From positions 13,574 to 75,520 of the forward strand of contig PLXW01000122.1 in NCBI GenBank assembly GCA_003151595.1: a stretch of DNA of 61,947 bases, given 5' to 3'. A model generated the notes under the pieces. That model was not told the origin of the DNA. It saw only the letters and a program-made list of their open reading frames with translations, and made no database searches. This document shows, piece after piece, positions 45,687 to 55,658 of the stretch. Position 1 is the stretch's first letter, and each line of letters begins with the position of its first letter. This stretch comes from Myxococcales bacterium (lineage in GTDB: Bacteria; Myxococcota; Polyangia; Polyangiales; Polyangiaceae). Both the position numbers and the translations under genes were made by a program.

Positions 45687-45889
45687 GACCCGTTCGAAGC
45701 GGGGTAACGACCCGTCGCCCGACCTGTCCCGACCCACTCGAACGGGGGTAACTACCCGCCCGGCGACCTGTCCCGACCCACTCGAACGGGGGTAACTACC
45801 CGTCGCGCGACCTGTCGCGACCCGCTCGGCCGGGGTAACTACCCGTCGCGCGACCTGTCGCGACCCGCTCGGCGGAGGGTCCTCACCCG
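45687..45889. repeat. 44-bp tandem repeat, about 4.6 copies, non-coding
   Basis: Five consecutive units start with CGACCC and contain GGGGTAAC-ACCCG; the first three are 44 bp and the fourth is 43 bp, and the fifth is cut after about 29 bp. Most units hold the dyad GGGTA-AC-TACCC, the GACCTGTC box and, in the later copies, the perfect palindrome GTCGCGCGAC. Unit lengths of 43-44 bp would break a reading frame at each step, and the region lies between two convergent genes, so it is not coding. Units are contiguous without unique spacers, so it is not a CRISPR. Confidence 0.85.
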
Positions 45890-45901
45890 ATTGACCGACG
45901 C

Positions 45902-46981
45902 TCACCTTGCCTGAATCACCAACTCCGACGACCCACCAAACCGCTCCCGCGCTGCCCGCACCCGCGCAATCCCCAGCGCCCTCTCGATCGACGCCGCATC
46001 GCGATCGCTCGCCCCCAGCGGAACCGCCCCCTTCGGGGTCCACCGCACCAGCCCGTCGGCCAGAATCGGGCTCGTCTCTCCCGTCGGCGTCTCCAGCGCA
46101 GGCGAATGCGCGATGGCGACGAACTGGTCCCCCACGCGCCACCCGATCGCCGTCCGCACCACGGCGCCTTTCGGAAGGTCGCGCACGAACCAGTCGCCCG
46201 ACGACTCGCCCACCTCGACGTCACGCACGGTCGACTGTGGCCCTTCCCACCGCGGCGACACGACGAGCACGCGCAGCACGATCCCCCCGTCCGCGCGCGT
46301 CGCCTCGAAATGCGCGCGCGTCCGATCGCGCACCTCCCAGTAGACGAACACCGTCGTCGGGTCCGACGGGATCGCGACGCACTCGTCCACGTCGTACTTC
46401 GGCGGGAGCGGCGCGTCGTCGAGCATGCCCATCGGCTCGGGCCTCTCGGCGGCAAGCGTCGCCGGCGGCTTCGCGCTCGAAGACTCTTCGACCGGCTTCG
46501 GTGCGTCGTCGTCTTCGGGCGGGAGCGTGCGCGGCCTCGGGCCCTGGTAATTCGCGTCTTCCAGCTGATCGAGCAGCGCGCGCGCCGCGGCATGCTCCGG
46601 CTCACCGGTGAGCAGGTTCTTCAGTGTGTCGACCGCGCGATCGCGATGGCCCTGCGCGGCGTAGATCTCCGCGAGCGTGACCGTCGGCAGCGGCGCGGCG
46701 GTGCTTCGAAACGGCGCTGGCGGCGGCTGCGTCTTTCCGCGAAGGCGCTCGGCCGCGTCGGGCAGGTGGAGCCCGCGTTCGATGACGCGCGCCAACAGGT
46801 CACGCGCCCGCCCGAAGAGCCCGCGCACGCGCTGCACGTCCTCGCCGCTCTGCGAGGTGCGCACGATGAGCTCGTCGATCAGCTCCGGTCGCGTGAGGAT
46901 CCGCGCGCGCGTGACGCCGTTGGCCTCGGCGCGCGCAATGAGCGTGTCGCGATCCAACCGTTCGAGCTCGCTGCGATCCAT
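45902..46981 (-). CDS. DUF4912 protein with SAP/Rho_N-like and TPR-like regions
   Basis: A 359-residue protein. The N-terminus (MDRSELERLDRDTLIARAEANGV, then ILTRPELIDELIVR) resembles SAP or Rho N-terminal helix-extended-helix domains. A short TPR-like part (IYAAQGHRDRAVDTLKNLLTGEPEHAAARALL) follows, then a Glu/Pro-rich linker. The DUF4912 core at about 200-340 has CVAIPSDPTTVFVYWEVRD and DWFVRDLPKGAVVRTAIGW. The function of DUF4912 is unknown. The start is the ATG at 46981, since the preceding residues are unlike homologues. Confidence 0.75.
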   Translation of the reverse strand: MDRSELERLDRDTLIARAEANGVTRARILTRPELIDELIVRTSQSGEDVQRVRGLFGRARDLLARVIERGLHLPDAAERLRGKTQPPPAPFRSTAAPLPTVTLAEIYAAQGHRDRAVDTLKNLLTGEPEHAAARALLDQLEDANYQGPRPRTLPPEDDDAPKPVEESSSAKPPATLAAERPEPMGMLDDAPLPPKYDVDECVAIPSDPTTVFVYWEVRDRTRAHFEATRADGGIVLRVLVVSPRWEGPQSTVRDVEVGESSGDWFVRDLPKGAVVRTAIGWRVGDQFVAIAHSPALETPTGETSPILADGLVRWTPKGAVPLGASDRDAASIERALGIARVRAARERFGGSSELVIQAR

Positions 46982-47059
46982 CGGCGGCGAGTCTTTCGCG
47001 GGCGAGCGCGCTTCACCAGAGAAAAAGGGCAAAACGTGCGGCGGCGCGCGCGCGACGCG

Positions 47060-48043
47060 TCATCCGTACGCGCCCGAAGAGTCCGCCGTGAGCCCCGCCG
47101 TCTTCACCCGCACCAGGTCCACGTCGCGCGCGATCTGCGCCTTCAGCTCGTCCAGCGACGCGAACTTCAGCTCGTCGCGCAGGCGCTCCACGAAGTGCAC
47201 GCGCAGCTTCGCGCCGTACAGGTCGCGATCGAGATCGAGCAAGTACGCTTCGACGGTGCGGCCCTTCGCGCCGTCGATCGACGGGCGCACGCCGATGCTC
47301 ACCGCGCCCACGGCCAGCGCGTGCGCGACGCCGTTCGTGTCGATCTCGTCGACGAGCGTCGCGTAGATCCCGTCGGTCGGCAGCGCTTCTTCCATGCGGG
47401 CGAGGTTCGCGGTCGGAAAGCCGAGCGTCCGCCCGATCTTCTCGCCGTGCGCGACCACCCCGGAGATCGAGTGCCGCCTCCCGAGCACCTGCGAAGCCTC
47501 GGCGAGATCGCCGGCGAGGATCGCCTCGCGCGCGCGCGTGCTCGAGAACGGACCGCGCGCGTCTCCCGCGATGCCGTGCACGGCGACTTCGAACCCCAGC
47601 CCCGCGCCCAGCGCGCTCAGCATCGCGCGATCCCCTTCGCGGTTCGCCCCGAAGTGAAAGTTCGCCCCCACGAGCACGACCTTCGCCTGCAGCGCCTCGG
47701 CGAGCAGCTCGCGCGCGAACTTCTCGGGCGCCCACGCCGCGAACGCGCGATCGAACCTCCGCACGAACACCTGCGAAGCTCCCGCGCGCGAGAGCAGCTC
47801 CACGCGGCGCTCCAGCGTCGCAAGCTTGGTCCGCGCCCCCTTGCCGAGCACTGTCGCCGGATGCGGATCGAACGTCAGCGCCGCCGCGACGAGCCCACGC
47901 GCCTCCGCCTGCCTCGCGGCCTCTGCGATGACCGCTTGATGCCCGCGATGCACCCCATCGAAGTTCCCGATGGCCACCACGCACGGACGCGCGGTCGAGG
48001 TGACCCGCGCGTCGTCATCGGGAAGCCAGAGCGGCGCGACCAT
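47060..48043 (-). CDS. ribF: Bifunctional riboflavin kinase / FMN adenylyltransferase
   Basis: A 327-residue protein that phosphorylates riboflavin and adenylates FMN to FAD. The N-terminal nucleotidyltransferase has NFDGVHRGHQAVI with the HxGH-type motif and a later FSSTRAREAIL in the ISSTxIR position. The C-terminal kinase domain begins VVAHGEKIGRTLGFPTANL and has AVGAVSIGVRPS. Length and layout are standard. The other riboflavin gene in this window, ribA at 56896, is on the other strand. Preceded by a gap of about 47 nt after a lipoprotein gene on the same strand. Confidence 0.93.
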   Translation of the reverse strand: MVAPLWLPDDDARVTSTARPCVVAIGNFDGVHRGHQAVIAEAARQAEARGLVAAALTFDPHPATVLGKGARTKLATLERRVELLSRAGASQVFVRRFDRAFAAWAPEKFARELLAEALQAKVVLVGANFHFGANREGDRAMLSALGAGLGFEVAVHGIAGDARGPFSSTRAREAILAGDLAEASQVLGRRHSISGVVAHGEKIGRTLGFPTANLARMEEALPTDGIYATLVDEIDTNGVAHALAVGAVSIGVRPSIDGAKGRTVEAYLLDLDRDLYGAKLRVHFVERLRDELKFASLDELKAQIARDVDLVRVKTAGLTADSSGAYG

Positions 48044-48090
48044 CGAGTCGGTTCTATCACCGACGGTTCACGCGCGAACCGCGCGCGCGA

Positions 48091-50115
48091 TCACTCGCCC
48101 GGCGGAAGCGTCGTGCACACGGCCGGAACGGGCGGGATCGCACCCGCGTTGCAATTCTTGGAGCCCGCCACGCAGCACGAGCCCGGCGAGCCCGGCGTGA
48201 TCTCCACGACCGCGCGCGTGCCTTGCGAATAGAGCACCGGTCGCGGTTTGCCGGCGCAGGTCCCCGGATCCTGGAGCTGCTTGCCCACAACCCCGAGCAC
48301 CGTATTGCCTTCCGCCCCCGCGCACCTCCCCATCTCGTTCGGCGTCGTCCACGCCTGCCCCGTCGGGTAGACGACGTTGACGCCGTATCGCCCGGTGGGC
48401 AAGCAACCGAACTGGAGACCGAGCGGGTTCCCTTGCGCGTCCACGCCTTGCTTCACGAGCTGCGTGAGCTGCGCCTGGGAGGTGACGCTCGGTTGGAGAA
48501 TGTTGCCGAGGGTCGCCGAACCGCACGTCGCCGCGTTGCCCGAGCTGGTCTCGTCTTTCGCGAGCGGACCGCAGAGCGCCGGCGTGACGAGCACGCCTCC
48601 TTGATCGACGTGGTTCGGATCGAGGCACAGCACGTTCGGTCGGAGCATGACCGTGAAGTGATCGACGAGGTTCGTCGGATCCGGATGGAAAAGCAGCGGC
48701 GACAGACCAAGCGCGCCGGGCAACGCGGTGCTCACGAGCGAGTCGTTGGAGAGCGTGATCCCCTGGATGATCACGATCGGCTCTTTCCCGTCGCTCCCTT
48801 GGTAGGTGACGGACTCGGGATCGCTCGTGTGGTTCGGATCGTCCTTGAGCTTCGCGAGGACGACGAGCGGCCACAGCCTCGGCACGCTCCCCTCGGGAAT
48901 GTTGAACTGCTGTTGGTCCGTGCTGTCGTACTGAAAGACGTACAGGCCGCCATTGCCGCCCGGCGCCTGCCCGGGCGCTAGCAGGGCGCCCGTGTTGAGC
49001 TGCATGTGAAACGGATTCGCGACACTCGTGATGTCGGTCGCGACCTTCTGTTCAATCCCGGGCACGCCCCAGTGGATCAAGAGCTGCGGAATGCTGGCCT
49101 GATACTCGTCGGCCGCCTTGAGGTGAATCGTCGCGTCGGCGCCGACCGGCTGCGCATCCACGAGGATGTCCTGCGGATACGAGAGCACGGGAATGAAGTC
49201 GACGTCGCCGGTAGGGTTCGCGGGGGTCTTGATGGGTGTCCCCGGCCGAATCTCCGAGCTGGGATACAGCTTCACGTTGGCATTCGATTGACCCGGCGGA
49301 TTGACGATCCCTTGCGGGTAGAAGTACGGGCGCGCGAAGTTCAGCGGCGAGCCGATCGACACGGTCACGTTGTCTGCAACGTATCCGGTGTCCGGCATCG
49401 TGAAATCGGGCACACCCCGGAGAGACGTCGGCGAGACCGTTCCTGGAGTTCCGATATCCACCGGAAGGAAGATCGGCTGATAGCTCGAGTTGGACGACTT
49501 CGGCGCCAGCGGATACGTCGTGACGATGACCGGCGAGGTCGCCCCCTTGGGAATCCCGGCGTCGATCAGGACGGGGTCGTTGCCGTCGGGCACGAGCTTC
49601 TGCGCGTCGTTGATATCGATGTAGCCGCCGCCGACGTCCGTCGCCTCCGGCAGGTTCCGGAACTTGAACGTGGCCAGGAAGTCGCCCGTGTAATCGTAGA
49701 ACGCCTGGATGACGAACGAGCCGGCGGCCATCGGCGAGATCGCGTACGGCGCCGAGGCCGTGACCGCGGCGGCACCCGCGCCCGGACACACTTTCGCTGA
49801 CCCCGGCGTTCGCGGCACGTTGGCGAAGAGCACGTCGCCGGAGACGACGCCGAAGTTCACCGCGGTGTTCGCGAGGCCGGCGGGGGGCGGCGGGTTCTTC
49901 CGATCGAAGATCAAGATGACCGCGTTGCCGACGATCTGCCCGTCTTGCGTGCACGGCGGCGGGCCCGAGTAGAAGACCGTTCCGCGAATGACCCCGGCGG
50001 GCGGGAACTCATTTCCGGGAATCGTGTCGTTCGGGACGCTGCCGCACGCCGCTTGAACGGCCGCGACTGCGCCTGCGAGGAGGCCAAGCGGGGCGAGCTT
50101 AGTGAGGGTACGCAT
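48091..50115 (-). CDS. Large lipoprotein partner of the TonB receptor
   Basis: A 674-residue protein. The signal peptide ends VAAVQAACG (lipobox). The N-terminal part (about 35-170) has a carboxypeptidase-regulatory-like beta pattern: GVIRGTVFYSGPPPC, NAVILIFDRKNPPP and GSFVIQAFYDYTGDF. Later segments are beta-rich with many Asn, Pro and Asp. I recognise it only as a myxobacterial outer-membrane or surface lipoprotein. It starts 13 nt after the TonB-receptor stop and must be co-transcribed, so it may be the surface lid or periplasmic partner for the same cargo, in the manner of SusD or BtuG. That role is inferred from position, not sequence. Confidence 0.65.
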   Translation of the reverse strand: MRTLTKLAPLGLLAGAVAAVQAACGSVPNDTIPGNEFPPAGVIRGTVFYSGPPPCTQDGQIVGNAVILIFDRKNPPPPAGLANTAVNFGVVSGDVLFANVPRTPGSAKVCPGAGAAAVTASAPYAISPMAAGSFVIQAFYDYTGDFLATFKFRNLPEATDVGGGYIDINDAQKLVPDGNDPVLIDAGIPKGATSPVIVTTYPLAPKSSNSSYQPIFLPVDIGTPGTVSPTSLRGVPDFTMPDTGYVADNVTVSIGSPLNFARPYFYPQGIVNPPGQSNANVKLYPSSEIRPGTPIKTPANPTGDVDFIPVLSYPQDILVDAQPVGADATIHLKAADEYQASIPQLLIHWGVPGIEQKVATDITSVANPFHMQLNTGALLAPGQAPGGNGGLYVFQYDSTDQQQFNIPEGSVPRLWPLVVLAKLKDDPNHTSDPESVTYQGSDGKEPIVIIQGITLSNDSLVSTALPGALGLSPLLFHPDPTNLVDHFTVMLRPNVLCLDPNHVDQGGVLVTPALCGPLAKDETSSGNAATCGSATLGNILQPSVTSQAQLTQLVKQGVDAQGNPLGLQFGCLPTGRYGVNVVYPTGQAWTTPNEMGRCAGAEGNTVLGVVGKQLQDPGTCAGKPRPVLYSQGTRAVVEITPGSPGSCCVAGSKNCNAGAIPPVPAVCTTLPPGE

Positions 50116-50128
50116 TCGTCCGATCCTC

Positions 50129-52666
50129 TCAGAAACGATAGGTAAACATGCCCATGAACCGCTGCCCGATCAGGTTGCCGAACGGGTGCTCGCGGTGCTC
50201 GTTGTTGAGCAAGTTGAACGCCACGCCGCTGATCTCCGCATGGTTCTGGAAGAAGCGGTAGCCGACGCGGGCGTTGAGGAGCGTGTACGCGTCGAGGTGG
50301 AAGGTCTGGTACTCGATGCGCTGAAGCTGCACGTTCGTGACCTGCTCGGCCCAGTCCTGGGGCGAGACGTAGTGGAAGTCGATCGACCCGTCGAGGCCGC
50401 CGCCCTTGAAGTTGGTACGGACCTGAACGCCGGCGTTCAACTTGTGAGCGCTGGTACGGCTGTCGTCGGTGATCAGACTGAGCTGGGCTTGAGTGCAGCC
50501 GCTCTTGTCCTCTTTCACGCTCATGAACGTGTAGTTCGCGTAGAAGTCGAGACCTTCTGCCGGGAAGGTACGAACACCAAACTCGCCGCCGTACACGTTG
50601 TACGTCTGACACTGGTTTTCGAAGCCGCCGAAGAACAACGGATAGGTGTTCGTCGGCTGGCTGAACGACGTCGGCTCGCTCGGATTGGTGAGGTCGCCCA
50701 CCGTGACCGCGCGGTTCGGCGCGAGGTCGATCAGGTTGTTGACGTAGTTGTGGAAGATGGCGGAGTCGAACGTGAAGAACTCGCTCTCGGAGTTGAGGTA
50801 GCCGAGCTCTTCGGTCGCGACCTGCTCGGGCTTCAACTGCGCGCTCCCGATGTTCGCGTTGGAGCTGTTCGACAGGAGCGAGCCGCCGTTGAACGGCAGC
50901 TGCACCGGGTCGCTCAAATACGCTTCGAGGAAGGTCGGGATCCGGAAGGCCGTCGCCGCGATTCCACGGATGGTCGATTGCGCGCTGGGGTGGAAGAGCA
51001 CCGAGGCCTTCGGCGACCCGACGATCTTGCCAAGGTACGGAACATAGTCACCGCGGAGGTCGCCGACGACGGCCCATTTCTTCCCGAGCTTGAGCTCGTC
51101 GTGGAGGTAGGCGGCTTCGAAGTTCTCGGTGTGGCTCTGGTCGAGGTAGGTCCAGATGGCGGACTTGTATCGGTACCCGAGACCGATGTGCAGGTTGTTG
51201 CTCGACGTGCCGAATTGCCGATCGTCGATGTACTGCGCTTCGATGTCGGCCACGTTTAGGTCGAAGACGCCGGGAATGAGCGACTGCCCGATGTAGTTCT
51301 GATTGAGCTCGTTCTGGCCGTGGTACCGGTTCACGAAGGCGTGCACGTCGAAGTGCTTCGAGCTGAGGAACGCCGTGACGTCGGCGACGTCGGCGTTGAG
51401 GTTCATGTCGCTGAGCGGCCCGTAGCCACCCATGTTGAACAGGGTGTTCGTGTATCCGCCGCCGACTCCCGCCCTCACGCCGGCGCCGAGGTCCTGGGTG
51501 ACGTTGCCGAAGAGGCGGACCGACTTCTGCGCCGTGACTTGATCCGTGTAGGACTGCCCGCTCACGACCAGATCGGAGCGATTGTCGCCGACCTCGCGGC
51601 TCCACCGCGGGACGTTGTCGAACCCGGCGCTGAAGCGGTAGGCGGTCCCCTTGTCGCGCCCCGTCGCGGAGATCGTCCCGTGCGACGTGTTGTGGTCTCC
51701 GTAAGCGAGGCTGAAGCCGCTCTTCCCTTCGCCTGGAGCCTTGGTGATGATGTTGATGACGCCGTTCATGGCGTCGGCGCCGTAGAGCGCGCTGCCCGGA
51801 CCGCGAACGACCTCGATCCGCTCGATGTCTTCCACGCCGATCGGGAGCGTTTGCCAGAAGGTCGCCCCGAGGAGGTCGGCGAAGATGGCACGTCCGTCGA
51901 TGAGGATGATCACGCGGTTGGAGAGCCGCTGGTTGAACCCTCGGAGCGACACGTCGGTCTGACCGCCCGTGTCTTCCATGATGTCGACGCCGGCGAGGCG
52001 ACGAAGCAGCTCGGGGATCTTGATGATGCCGGAGAGGTGGATGTCCTGCTCCGTGATGATCGACGTGGAGTTCGGCGCGTCGAGTGGGCTCTGAGCGCCC
52101 TTCGATGCGGTGACGACGCTCTCTTCGAAGACGTCTTCCGTCTTGGCCGCGCCGACGTTGACCGCACCCTGCGCGGGGCCGACCGAGGATGGACCTCCCG
52201 GAGTTTGCGCGACCGATCCGGGCGTGGTGCCGGGCGTCGTGGTGCCGGGCGTGGTGCCGGGCGTCGTGGTGCCGGGCGTGGTGCCGGGGCCGGTGGGCGT
52301 CGCTGTCGACGACGCGGCCTGAATCGCCTTCTGCCGCTCCATGCGCGACTGCAACGCCGCGAGCACCTGAGAGACCTCGTCCTTATCGGGCGGGTTTCCG
52401 TCGAGGTACTTCTGGTAGTTGGCAACGGCGCCTTCGAGGTCGCCGGACTCGGCGTACGCGCGGGCGATGTTGTAGAGGACGTTCGGGTGCGGTTTGATTT
52501 CGTACGCGCGCTGAAGCTCGGAAATACCTTCTTCGTATTTCCCTTCAGCGATCGACTGCATGCCCTTCTTGAAGTGGGCCTTTGCTTCCGTACGCTCGTC
52601 AGCGAACGCGCTGCTCGCGGAAAGCAGTAGAGCGCCGATGACCAGTCGTGCGGTGAACCGCTTCAT
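50129..52666 (-). CDS. TonB-dependent receptor with N-terminal TPR region
   Basis: An 845-residue outer membrane protein. After a signal peptide (RLVIGALLLSASSAFA) come TPR-type helices (HFKKGMQSIAEGKYEEGISELQRAYEIKPH, ARAYAESGDLEGAVANYQKYL) at about 25-105. A Thr/Pro/Gly linker is encoded by a 27-bp minisatellite at about 52222-52290. The plug has NSTSIITEQDIHLSG, GVDIMEDTGGQTDVSLRGFNQRLSNRVIILIDGR and VRGPGSALYGADAMNGVINI. A 22-strand-type barrel ends in FTYRF. The TPR region facing the periplasm is uncommon. The start is at 52666, where the signal peptide begins. The ligand is unknown. Confidence 0.88.
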   Translation of the reverse strand: MKRFTARLVIGALLLSASSAFADERTEAKAHFKKGMQSIAEGKYEEGISELQRAYEIKPHPNVLYNIARAYAESGDLEGAVANYQKYLDGNPPDKDEVSQVLAALQSRMERQKAIQAASSTATPTGPGTTPGTTTPGTTPGTTTPGTTPGSVAQTPGGPSSVGPAQGAVNVGAAKTEDVFEESVVTASKGAQSPLDAPNSTSIITEQDIHLSGIIKIPELLRRLAGVDIMEDTGGQTDVSLRGFNQRLSNRVIILIDGRAIFADLLGATFWQTLPIGVEDIERIEVVRGPGSALYGADAMNGVINIITKAPGEGKSGFSLAYGDHNTSHGTISATGRDKGTAYRFSAGFDNVPRWSREVGDNRSDLVVSGQSYTDQVTAQKSVRLFGNVTQDLGAGVRAGVGGGYTNTLFNMGGYGPLSDMNLNADVADVTAFLSSKHFDVHAFVNRYHGQNELNQNYIGQSLIPGVFDLNVADIEAQYIDDRQFGTSSNNLHIGLGYRYKSAIWTYLDQSHTENFEAAYLHDELKLGKKWAVVGDLRGDYVPYLGKIVGSPKASVLFHPSAQSTIRGIAATAFRIPTFLEAYLSDPVQLPFNGGSLLSNSSNANIGSAQLKPEQVATEELGYLNSESEFFTFDSAIFHNYVNNLIDLAPNRAVTVGDLTNPSEPTSFSQPTNTYPLFFGGFENQCQTYNVYGGEFGVRTFPAEGLDFYANYTFMSVKEDKSGCTQAQLSLITDDSRTSAHKLNAGVQVRTNFKGGGLDGSIDFHYVSPQDWAEQVTNVQLQRIEYQTFHLDAYTLLNARVGYRFFQNHAEISGVAFNLLNNEHREHPFGNLIGQRFMGMFTYRF
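52215..52290. repeat. 27-bp in-frame minisatellite in the TonB-receptor linker
   Basis: The plus-strand text GTGGTGCCGGGCGTC alternates so that a 27-bp unit repeats about 2.5 times. On the minus strand it encodes TPGTTPGTT units in the linker between the TPR region and the plug. The unit keeps frame, so copy-number change would only alter linker length. Confidence 0.75.
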
Positions 52667-52912
52667 GGTCAGACGGCTACCGGCGATGCCGCTCGGGAAT
52701 ATTTGGCTGCGCACGTTGTCGACTCCGTGGCGTTCGTCGCGCGCGCGCGCATCTGACTGCTCGCTCGCCACACGACTTAGGAGACATCGCTTCGATGGTT
52801 CGCGCGAACGGCGCGCGATCATCCCGTGACTGCCTCCGAGGATAGATCAAGCACGACTGTGGCGTCTTCTTTTTGGAGGACGATTGATCGCGCCGCGCGG
52901 AGCGCATACGAA
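52667..52912. other. Gap holding the TonB-receptor promoter region
   Basis: About 250 bp without a gene, between the TonB receptor start and the kinase terminator. It is slightly less GC-rich than the genes. It must carry the promoter and leader of the TonB receptor, but I see no clear -35/-10 pair and no riboswitch-like aptamer in it. Confidence 0.35.
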
Positions 52913-52944
52913 AACGGCCGCCTCGCATTTCGCGGGCGGCCGTT
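52913..52944 (-). terminator. Rho-independent terminator after the 52954-54534 kinase
   Basis: On the minus strand, arms AACGGCCGCC (complement of 52935-52944) and GGCGGCCGTT (complement of 52913-52922) form a 10-bp GC-rich stem, followed by a TTTT run. It starts 10 nt past the kinase stop codon, and it separates the kinase from the TonB-receptor unit. Confidence 0.8.
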
Positions 52945-52953
52945 GCGGCACAC

Positions 52954-54534
<1,581 letters not shown>

Positions 54535-54856
54535 TCAGCGATGCTCCAGCATCCGGGGCGCTAACGAGTCGAGTCCCCCTGTTTGAAATTGTGCCCGTGG
54601 GTTTCATCGGTGTCAACGATCCCCGCCGCGGAGAACCGCCAGATTCACTGCGCTTTATGCGCACATTGTGTCGGTCGGGTTGCTGCGCGTTCATCGTTGA
54701 ATGATTGGACGGGCCAGAAAGCAGAAGGATCCTTCGCGAGACTATCCGAAACGCGATGCATCACAAGCTTTCGGGGTGCGTGTAGGTCGATGCAAGCACC
54801 AGCGCGGCGAAAGACGCGCGCAAGGGGGCGATCGTTATTGTAGGGTTCGCGCCACC
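54535..54856. other. 322-bp divergent promoter gap
   Basis: It separates the kinase gene on the minus strand from the MYXO-CTERM-like gene on the plus strand. The GC content is visibly lower than in the neighbours, with runs such as GCTTTATGCGCACATTG and GATCGTTATTGTAGGG. It must hold both promoters. I see no confident -35/-10 pair, repeat or RNA structure here. Confidence 0.4.
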
Positions 54857-55654
54857 ATGGGAGCCAAAGTCAGCGCGTTCCTCGGCGTGATCGCCTTCAC
54901 CCTCGTCTCGCTCTTCGCGTCGCCCGCCAGCGCGGCAGGGAGCTTCAAGCTGAAGACCACGTCGGTCAGCGAGTCGGGCGGCCAGTGGCACATCTTCGTG
55001 ACGTTGGAGCTCTCGCGCGCGCCGGCCACGGCCCACGTGCCGATGAAGTTCCTCTTCCAGAAAGAGATGGTCTTCGAGCGCGCGCTCATCGACGGGCACG
55101 ATCAGCCAGTGCTCAACCGCATGGCGCTCACCAACCAGATGCCGAGCATCGAGAGCGTCGACGTCGACTTCGCGGACGGCAGCGGGAAGATCTTCAAGGG
55201 CACCCGCTTCGACTTCAGCCTCTCGCGCGATCACGGCTACGAAGCCGGCGAATACCTCGTGAAGGTGCGCACCAGCGACGGCACGGACATCGGCGGCTCG
55301 CAGCACCTCTCGCTCAACGGCGACAACCCCGTCGTCGATCGCCGGTCGATCACGTTCAACGCGAAAGACCCGTCGGTGAAGAAGATCGCCGGCTACGGAA
55401 ACGACGCCGGCGCACCCGGCACGAGCGAGAGCGACAGCCCGTCCACGCAGTCGCAGGACGTGGCGCCCACCGGATCGGCCGCGCCGTTCATCCCGCCGGA
55501 CGCCTACAACAAGACGCCCGAAGAAGAGATCAAGACGCGCCCCGCCGGTTGCTGCGGCGTCGCCGGATCGCGCGGCAACGACTACGGCGTGAGCGCGCTC
55601 GCGGCGTTCGGACTGGGGCTCGCAGTCATGTTCGGTCGCCGTCGTCGCGGTTAG
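54857..55654 (+). CDS. Secreted protein with MYXO-CTERM-like tail
   Basis: A 265-residue protein with a signal peptide (SAFLGVIAFTLVSLFASPASA). The mature part is a beta-rich domain (GSFKLKTTSVSESGGQWHIF, FALID-type segments, DHGYEAGEYLVKVRTSDG) of unknown family. The C-terminal tail has a Cys pair (PAGCCGVAGSRG), a hydrophobic helix (VSALAAFGLGLAVMFG) and an Arg cluster (RRRRG), as in MYXO-CTERM surface-sorting signals. The ATG at 54857 begins the signal peptide. The holA gene begins 5 nt after its stop, so they may be in one transcript. Confidence 0.75.
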   Translation: MGAKVSAFLGVIAFTLVSLFASPASAAGSFKLKTTSVSESGGQWHIFVTLELSRAPATAHVPMKFLFQKEMVFERALIDGHDQPVLNRMALTNQMPSIESVDVDFADGSGKIFKGTRFDFSLSRDHGYEAGEYLVKVRTSDGTDIGGSQHLSLNGDNPVVDRRSITFNAKDPSVKKIAGYGNDAGAPGTSESDSPSTQSQDVAPTGSAAPFIPPDAYNKTPEEEIKTRPAGCCGVAGSRGNDYGVSALAAFGLGLAVMFGRRRRG

Positions 55655-55658
55655 CGCC

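Noticed and set aside
45687..45889. CRISPR array
   Set aside because: Units touch each other with no unique spacers, all are imperfect copies, and no cas gene is nearby.
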